Assembly: GCA_964355365.1 (NCBI GenBank)
Contig: CAYHEX010000188.1
Coordinates: 1 to 8,948, forward strand
Source: SCUN01 sp964355365
GTDB taxonomy: Bacteria; Acidobacteriota; Vicinamibacteria; Vicinamibacterales; SCN-69-37
Length of the DNA: 8,948 nt
Direction: 5' to 3'
The notes under the pieces were generated by a model. That model saw nothing but the letters and a program-made list of their open reading frames with translations, was not told the origin of the DNA and did no database searches. The translations under genes were made by a program, and so were the position numbers. Positions 5,205 through 8,948 of the stretch are shown piece after piece. Numbering within the stretch: the first letter of the stretch is position 1; every line of letters begins with the position of its first letter.

Positions 5205-6907
5205 ACACCAGATCTCTTCCTGGTGCGCTCTCGATCCTGTTGCTAGCGGCGCTGGGAATGGCGGCGTGTGGCGGCGCGAAGCAGGCGCCGGCTTTGCCGA
5301 CGACACCACCGCCGGCGGCAGCGACAACTTCGACGCAGATCCCACTACCCAAGCCCGCAGTCACGCAACCGGCCCCGCCGGTCCGAGACGCGGTGGCGGT
5401 CGTCATCGCCGAAGCCGAGCAGCACTTCGCCGCGGGTCAGGTCGAGCTCAAGGCCGGGCGACTGAGCCGCGCGCGCGCGGAGTTCGATCGCGCGGTCGGC
5501 GTCCTCATCGAATTTCCCGGCGGCGCAAAGTCCGAGCCGCGGCTTCGCGCGGAATACGACCAGTTACTCAATCGCATCGCCGCGCTCGAAGCCACGGCGC
5601 TGCGTCAGGGCGACGGCTTCTCGGAAACGCGATCCGAGCCGGCTGCTATTGACGACCTGCTGGCGGTGGCCACGTTCCCGCGCGCGACAGCAACTACGGC
5701 GACGGCAGTGGCGGCGGAACTGGAGGCGGCGGCGTACGACCTGCCCGTCGTTTCCAACGACAAGGTGTTGTCGTACGTCGAGTTGTTTCAGGGGAACCTG
5801 CGTAACTTTCTTTCGGAAGGCCTCGCGCGCGGCAGCCGGTATCTGCCGCGCATCCGCGAGATCTTCCAGAGTCACAACCTGCCGCTCGACCTCGCGTACG
5901 TGCCGCTGATCGAAAGCGCATTCAAGTCTTCGGCGCTCTCGCGGGCGAAGGCCAAAGGGATGTGGCAGCTGATGTTGCCGACGGCGCGTGATTACGGCCT
6001 GCGGTACAACTGGTTCGTCGACGAGCGTTCCGATTTCGAGAAATCCACCGAGGCCGCGGCCCGACACCTCAAGATGCTCGGCAAGATGTTCGACGGCGAC
6101 TGGACCATGGCGCTGGCGAGCTACAACGTCGGCCAGGGACGAGTGCTGACCGCGGTGAAGCGCGCGAAGACATCGGACTACTGGCAGCTGTCGGCCTCGA
6201 CCAAGTTTTTGCCGCGAGACACGCGTGAATACGTGCCGATGATCTGGGCGGCGATCATCATCGCCAAGAGTCCCGCGCAGTTTGGCTTCGACATCGAGAC
6301 GCGCGATCCCCTGACGTACGACGTGGTGACCGTGCCCGACGCGATCGGCCTGGCGACGGTGGCCGAGTGGATCGAGACGACGCCGGAGGTCATCAAGGAG
6401 TTGAATCCCGAACTCCGCCGCAACACCACACCCATGGGCGAACACGCGCTGCGTGTGCCGCCTGGCAGCAAGTCTGCGCTCGAGTCGCGGCTCGCGTCGG
6501 CCGATCCGGCCACGTTCACGACGTTCATGCGCCACACCGTGAAGTCCGGCGAGACACTGGCCTCCATTGCGCGCAGGTTCCGCATCACACGCAGCGATCT
6601 GGCCGACGCGAACGGGTTGAAGACGTCGTCCAAGATCCGCTCCGGCCAGTCGCTCCTCGTGCCGGGCGCTGCCGCGTCGGCCGTGACCTCGGCGCGCAGC
6701 ACTCCGGCGCCCGCGGCCGCGGAGCCCAAGGCCCGGGCCTCGACCGCCGCGCCCGCGAAGCCCACCACCTACCGCGTGCGGCCGGGCGACACGCTCTTCG
6801 GCATCGCCAGGCAGTTCGACGTGACGATCGAAGAGCTCAAGCGCTGGAACAAGCTCACCGGCAGCGCGATCGGCATCGGCGACAAGCTCACCATTTACCG
6901 ACACTGA
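5198..6907 (+). CDS. mltD: MltD-like membrane-bound lytic murein transglycosylase with LysM repeats (lipoprotein)
   Basis: This outer-membrane-anchored enzyme is predicted to cleave peptidoglycan between MurNAc and GlcNAc. From ATG 5198 it has 569 residues. A lipoprotein signal (hydrophobic residues 10-21, lipobox MAAC, Cys24) is followed by a Pro/Thr-rich linker and a helical stretch (about 65-140, GQVELKAGRLSRARAEFDRA) that looks like a TPR-type pair. The SLT domain spans about 225-345, with catalytic Glu239 in PLIESAFKS, then KGMWQLMLPTARDYGL and ALASYNVGQGRV. The C-terminus has a LysM-like segment at about 374-425 and two clear LysM wall-binding repeats at 446-490 (HTVKSGETLASIARRF) and 525-567 (YRVRPGDTLFGIARQF). 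A GTG at 5144 would give 587 residues and overlap the aldehyde dehydrogenase stop by eight bases. The ATG at 5198 is preferred because it sits directly before the signal peptide and follows a G-rich tract. The gene looks like general wall housekeeping rather than part of the microcompartment unit. Confidence 0.92.
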   Translation: MGNTRSLPGALSILLLAALGMAACGGAKQAPALPTTPPPAAATTSTQIPLPKPAVTQPAPPVRDAVAVVIAEAEQHFAAGQVELKAGRLSRARAEFDRAVGVLIEFPGGAKSEPRLRAEYDQLLNRIAALEATALRQGDGFSETRSEPAAIDDLLAVATFPRATATTATAVAAELEAAAYDLPVVSNDKVLSYVELFQGNLRNFLSEGLARGSRYLPRIREIFQSHNLPLDLAYVPLIESAFKSSALSRAKAKGMWQLMLPTARDYGLRYNWFVDERSDFEKSTEAAARHLKMLGKMFDGDWTMALASYNVGQGRVLTAVKRAKTSDYWQLSASTKFLPRDTREYVPMIWAAIIIAKSPAQFGFDIETRDPLTYDVVTVPDAIGLATVAEWIETTPEVIKELNPELRRNTTPMGEHALRVPPGSKSALESRLASADPATFTTFMRHTVKSGETLASIARRFRITRSDLADANGLKTSSKIRSGQSLLVPGAAASAVTSARSTPAPAAAEPKARASTAAPAKPTTYRVRPGDTLFGIARQFDVTIEELKRWNKLTGSAIGIGDKLTIYRH

Positions 6908-6924
6908 ACAGAGACACCTGATTC

Positions 6925-6989
6925 ACGAATTAGCGAGTTAGCGAATTAGCGAGTTAGCGAGTTAGCGAATTAGCGAGTTAAGCGAATTT
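6925..6989. repeat. Tandem array of the 8-bp unit GCGARTTA (about 7-8 copies)
   Basis: Seven contiguous octamers run from 6925 to 6980. The order is acgaatta, gcgagtta, gcgaatta, gcgagtta, gcgagtta, gcgaatta, gcgagtta. A degenerate eighth copy (gcgaattt, 6982-6989) follows a one-base insertion. Units alternate mainly between A and G at the fifth base. The period of eight is not a codon multiple and no gene spans the array. Confidence 0.95.
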
Positions 6990-7037
6990 GTGCGTGGGGA
7001 ACAGCTGGAAGGCCCGTCTAGCAGATTCGCCCCAGGT

Positions 7038-7069
7038 TAATTCGTCAATTCGTTAACTCGCTAATTGCA
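7038..7069. repeat. Inverted partial copy of the 8-bp array (four TAAYTCGC-type units)
   Basis: Units taattcgt (7038-7045), caattcgt (7046-7053), taactcgc (7054-7061) and taattgca (7062-7069) are the reverse complement of the upstream octamer, with some drift. Bases 7046-7066 can pair with 6968-6990, allowing two one-base bulges and leaving a loop of about 55 bases, so the transcript or single-stranded DNA could form a long stem. Confidence 0.9.
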
Positions 7070-7132
7070 GTTTCTGCGCATTTCGTGGGCCGCAGAGTAC
7101 GCAGTTTTTGCGAATGACCGGCGGGCTCTCCT

Positions 7133-8686
7133 ATGAGCGGCGTTGGCCCGAGGTTTGCTCTGTCTCGGCGCATGCTTGCGCGATTGCAGACGGCGGCGGT
7201 CAGTGGTGTTGAGGCGATTCCGGTCAGCGTGGAGGTCGATGTCGGCGGTGGGCTGCCGGGCATGACGATGGTGGGGCTGCCGGACACGAGTGTGCGGGAG
7301 AGTCGCGAGCGGGTGCGCAGCGCGATTCGCAACTCAGGGTTTCCGTTTCCGAACGGGCACATCACCGTCAATCTCGCGCCGGCCGACGTGCGCAAGGTCG
7401 GCGCAGCGTTCGATCTACCGATCGCGCTGGGGATTCTCGCGGCCGGCGGCGTGTTGCCGCATCGTGAGAAGCCCGGGCCAGGACGCGACGGTCCGGTCGT
7501 GGCGGGCGGCGTGTCCCTTGATGGCGGGGTGCCGGCCATGCGCGGGGTGTTGCCGATCGCGGCGGCGGCACAACACGCAACGCCCGCTGCTCTGCTCTTC
7601 CCCTCCGCAAATCTCGCCGAAGCGGCGATCGTCGATAGCGTCGATCTGTTTCCGGTGCGGTCGCTGTTCGAAGCGGCGCAGATCTTCACGGCTCGGCAGC
7701 CACCACCGGCGCGTCGCCCGGCGAGCGTGTCCGCAACGGACGCGTTCACCGGGGATGATTTGTCTGATGTGGCTGGCCAGTTGATGGCGCGACGCGCGAT
7801 TGAGATCGCCGCGGCGGGTGGCCACCACTTGTTGTTGTCCGGCCCACCGGGTGCCGGCAAGACGATGCTGGCAAGGCGACTGGCGGGAGTGTTGCCGCCG
7901 CTGTCGCCGGATGAGGCGCTGGCGGTGACGACGATCCACTCGGTGGCTGGCACGTTGCCGGCGGGCGGCGGGCTGTTGAGCGCGCGACCGTTCCGGGCGC
8001 CGCATCACACGTGCTCGGAGATCGCGCTTGTGGGCGGCGGCAGCTATCCGCGCCCGGGCGAACTGAGCCTTGCGCATCACGGCGTGCTGTTTCTTGACGA
8101 GTTGCCGGAGTTCACGCGGCGCACGCTCGAAACGCTGCGACAGCCGCTGGAACTCGGCACGATCACGATTGCGCGCGCGTCGCGCAGCGTGACGTTCCCC
8201 GCCCGCGTCACGCTGGTCGGCGCGATGAATCCCTGCATGTGTGGCTACGCGGGCGATCCGCGCCGGCAGTGCCGCTGCACGCCGTCCGCGATCGAACGGT
8301 ACCGCTCGCGCTTGTCTGGCCCCATGCGGGATCGGTTTGATCTGTCTGTTGAAGTGCAGGCTGTGCCGTGGCGTGATCTTCGTGCGACGACACCGGGGGA
8401 ATCAAGTGCTGCGGTTCGCGCGCGCGTCGTCGCCGCGCGCGCGCTTCAGCAGGAACGCGACGGCATCCTGAACGCGCGACTCGAGGGCGCCGCGCTGCGA
8501 CGCGTCTGCCGCCTCGATGTCCCCGGCGAGCGGCTGCTCGCCAAGGCGATGGAGCGCCAGTTACTGAGCGCGCGCGGCGCGACACGCGTCCTGCGCGTGG
8601 CGCGGACGATTGCTGATCTCGCTGGGCACGACGCGATCGTCAGCACGGACGTGGCGGAGGCGCTGCAGTTCAGGATGTCGGTGTGA
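7133..8686 (+). CDS. comM: ComM/YifB-family Mg-chelatase-like AAA+ ATPase
   Basis: A 517-residue protein of the YifB/ComM family. Characterised members form hexameric helicases that promote branch migration when single-stranded DNA is integrated during natural transformation; others are of unknown role. The N-terminal ChlI/Lon-like domain spans about 30-170 (GGLPGMTMVGLPDTSVRESRERV). The AAA+ Mg-chelatase domain spans about 215-420, with Walker A GPPGAGKT at 237-244 (Lys243) and Walker B VLFLDE at 318-323. It is followed by the family's cysteine cluster (Cys368, Cys370, Cys380, Cys382, in NPCMCGY and QCRC) and LSGPMRDRFDL. The C-terminal Mg-chelatase domain spans about 425-515. The ATG at 7133 has only a weak GGCGGG upstream. 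ATG 7172 (residue 14, MLARLQTAAVSGVEA) matches the usual start of the family, so the real protein may be 504 residues. It is not a true magnesium chelatase subunit: no chlorophyll genes are nearby and the cysteine cluster is typical of YifB. Confidence 0.94.
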   Translation: MSGVGPRFALSRRMLARLQTAAVSGVEAIPVSVEVDVGGGLPGMTMVGLPDTSVRESRERVRSAIRNSGFPFPNGHITVNLAPADVRKVGAAFDLPIALGILAAGGVLPHREKPGPGRDGPVVAGGVSLDGGVPAMRGVLPIAAAAQHATPAALLFPSANLAEAAIVDSVDLFPVRSLFEAAQIFTARQPPPARRPASVSATDAFTGDDLSDVAGQLMARRAIEIAAAGGHHLLLSGPPGAGKTMLARRLAGVLPPLSPDEALAVTTIHSVAGTLPAGGGLLSARPFRAPHHTCSEIALVGGGSYPRPGELSLAHHGVLFLDELPEFTRRTLETLRQPLELGTITIARASRSVTFPARVTLVGAMNPCMCGYAGDPRRQCRCTPSAIERYRSRLSGPMRDRFDLSVEVQAVPWRDLRATTPGESSAAVRARVVAARALQQERDGILNARLEGAALRRVCRLDVPGERLLAKAMERQLLSARGATRVLRVARTIADLAGHDAIVSTDVAEALQFRMSV

Positions 8687-8730
8687 TTGCGCACGGTTCG
8701 ATGTGGAGCATAGTGATAAAACATCCACAT
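8687..8730 (+). promoter_or_regulatory. Promoter/operator region of the antitoxin gene, with inverted repeat ATGTGGA-N16-TCCACAT
   Basis: A perfect 7-bp inverted repeat has arms at 8701-8707 and 8724-8730. The right arm runs into the ATG of the antitoxin gene, and the spacer contains AT-rich CATAGTGATAAAAC, a plausible -10 area. Possible boxes are TTGCGC (8687-8692) and CATAGT (8709-8714), 16 bases apart, both weak. Ribbon-helix-helix antitoxins commonly repress their own operon by binding such palindromes, so this is a likely autoregulatory operator. No Shine-Dalgarno precedes the ATG. Confidence 0.5.
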
Positions 8731-8948
8731 GAAAGCTATACAGGTCATGTTTGACGAGAGCTTGCTGCGTCGTCTGGACGCCGACGAAGAAGTGCGTCAC
8801 TCAGGCCGGTCGGCGGTCTTGCGACGCGCGGCAGCCGAGTACCTGCGCAGGGGCAGGGTCGCACGTAACGCCGAGGCGTACGAGAAGGCCTACGGCGACG
8901 GGCGGGCGGCCTCGGATGGCGCATTGACCGGCTGGGCGGACGAGGGTG
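8729..8948 (+). CDS. Ribbon-helix-helix (CopG/MazE-like) antitoxin, truncated at the window edge
   Basis: 73 codons are visible and the frame is still open at the end of the window. The start MKAIQVMFDESLLRRLD gives a strand (residues 2-7) and helix (10-22). The SGRS turn (25-28) and a second helix (RSAVLRRAAAEYLRR, 27-41) complete the DNA-binding ribbon-helix-helix fold. A charged region follows and ends GWADEG (68-73), which resembles the Trp-containing tail that antitoxins use to bind MazF-type toxins. Usual members end a few residues after this point, so nearly the whole protein is present. A toxin gene probably starts just beyond base 8948, but it is not visible. A stand-alone CopG-type regulator is the alternative. 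Confidence 0.82.
   Translation, partial: MKAIQVMFDESLLRRLDADEEVRHSGRSAVLRRAAAEYLRRGRVARNAEAYEKAYGDGRAASDGALTGWADEG

Larger units (their letters stand above)
6908..7132. other. 225-bp intergenic region between the transglycosylase and comM-like genes
   Basis: This AT-richer spacer has no coding potential I can support. It holds the 8-bp repeat array (6925-6989), a unique stretch of about 50 bases and the inverted repeat copies (7038-7069). A separate perfect 6-bp inverted repeat follows: TCTGCG (7073-7078) and CGCAGA (7091-7096), with a 12-base loop. A T5 run at 7105-7109 lies eight bases after that stem, too far for a classical intrinsic terminator. No convincing promoter for the downstream gene was found. 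Confidence 0.6.

Noticed and set aside
5564..6904. A 446-codon open frame on the minus strand opposite the MltD-like gene
   Set aside because: It is rich in Arg, His and Gly with no domain pattern, and is a typical antisense shadow of a GC-rich gene whose plus-strand frame has clear SLT and LysM motifs.
6925..7069. CRISPR array
   Set aside because: The repeats are contiguous 8-bp units with no spacers, and no cas genes are nearby.
7073..7109. Intrinsic terminator (TCTGCG/CGCAGA stem with T5 run)
   Set aside because: The stem is only 6 bp with a 12-base loop, and the T-run starts eight bases after the stem, so it does not fit a standard terminator.
7045..7953. A 302-codon minus-strand frame opposite the ComM-like gene
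   Set aside because: Ala/Arg/Ser/Thr-rich shadow; the opposite frame carries a complete YifB/ComM domain set.
7133..8686. True magnesium chelatase subunit (ChlI/BchI)
   Set aside because: The N-terminal ChlI-like domain, cysteine cluster and length match the YifB/ComM family, and no pigment-synthesis genes are present.

Overview
The window reads as chromosomal DNA from a GC-rich, diderm environmental bacterium. Supporting signs are outer-membrane-style lipoproteins, an MltD-type lytic transglycosylase and type IV pilus/type II secretion parts. Gene style and content would fit Acidobacteriota (for example Vicinamibacteria), but that is a guess from style, not a placement. The sequence is a scaffold: ten Ns at 1918-1927 mark an assembly gap inside a gene.

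Left third (1-3051), minus strand: a tightly packed set, in transcription order an unrecognised lipoprotein (3051-2155), a secreted small lytic transglycosylase broken by the N gap (2149-1500), a GspF/PilC-type inner-membrane platform protein (1439-225) and the start of a GspE/PilB-type assembly ATPase (221 to the window edge). Together they look like part of a type IV pilus or type II secretion locus with its own peptidoglycan-opening enzyme.

Middle (3052-5151), plus strand: a 97-bp divergent control region, then a two-gene unit. It holds one canonical bacterial microcompartment (BMC) hexamer shell protein (3149-3445) and, 17 bp later, a CoA-acylating aldehyde dehydrogenase of the EutE/PduP family (3463-5151). 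The enzyme carries an unusual C-terminal extension of about 110 residues: a linker, an encapsulation-peptide-like helix and a small extra module. No pentamer vertex protein, trimer shell protein, signature lyase, phosphotransacylase or alcohol dehydrogenase is present, and unrelated genes flank the pair. It is therefore a minimal or satellite BMC locus, and the most interesting part of the window.

Right part (5152-8948), plus strand: an MltD-like lipoprotein lytic transglycosylase with C-terminal LysM repeats (5198-6907); a 225-bp intergenic region with an 8-bp tandem repeat array and an inverted partial copy of it (6925-7069); a ComM/YifB-family Mg-chelatase-like AAA+ ATPase (7133-8686); and the start of a ribbon-helix-helix antitoxin gene (8729 to the edge) with an inverted repeat across its start, probably the first gene of a MazEF-like toxin-antitoxin pair whose toxin lies beyond the window.
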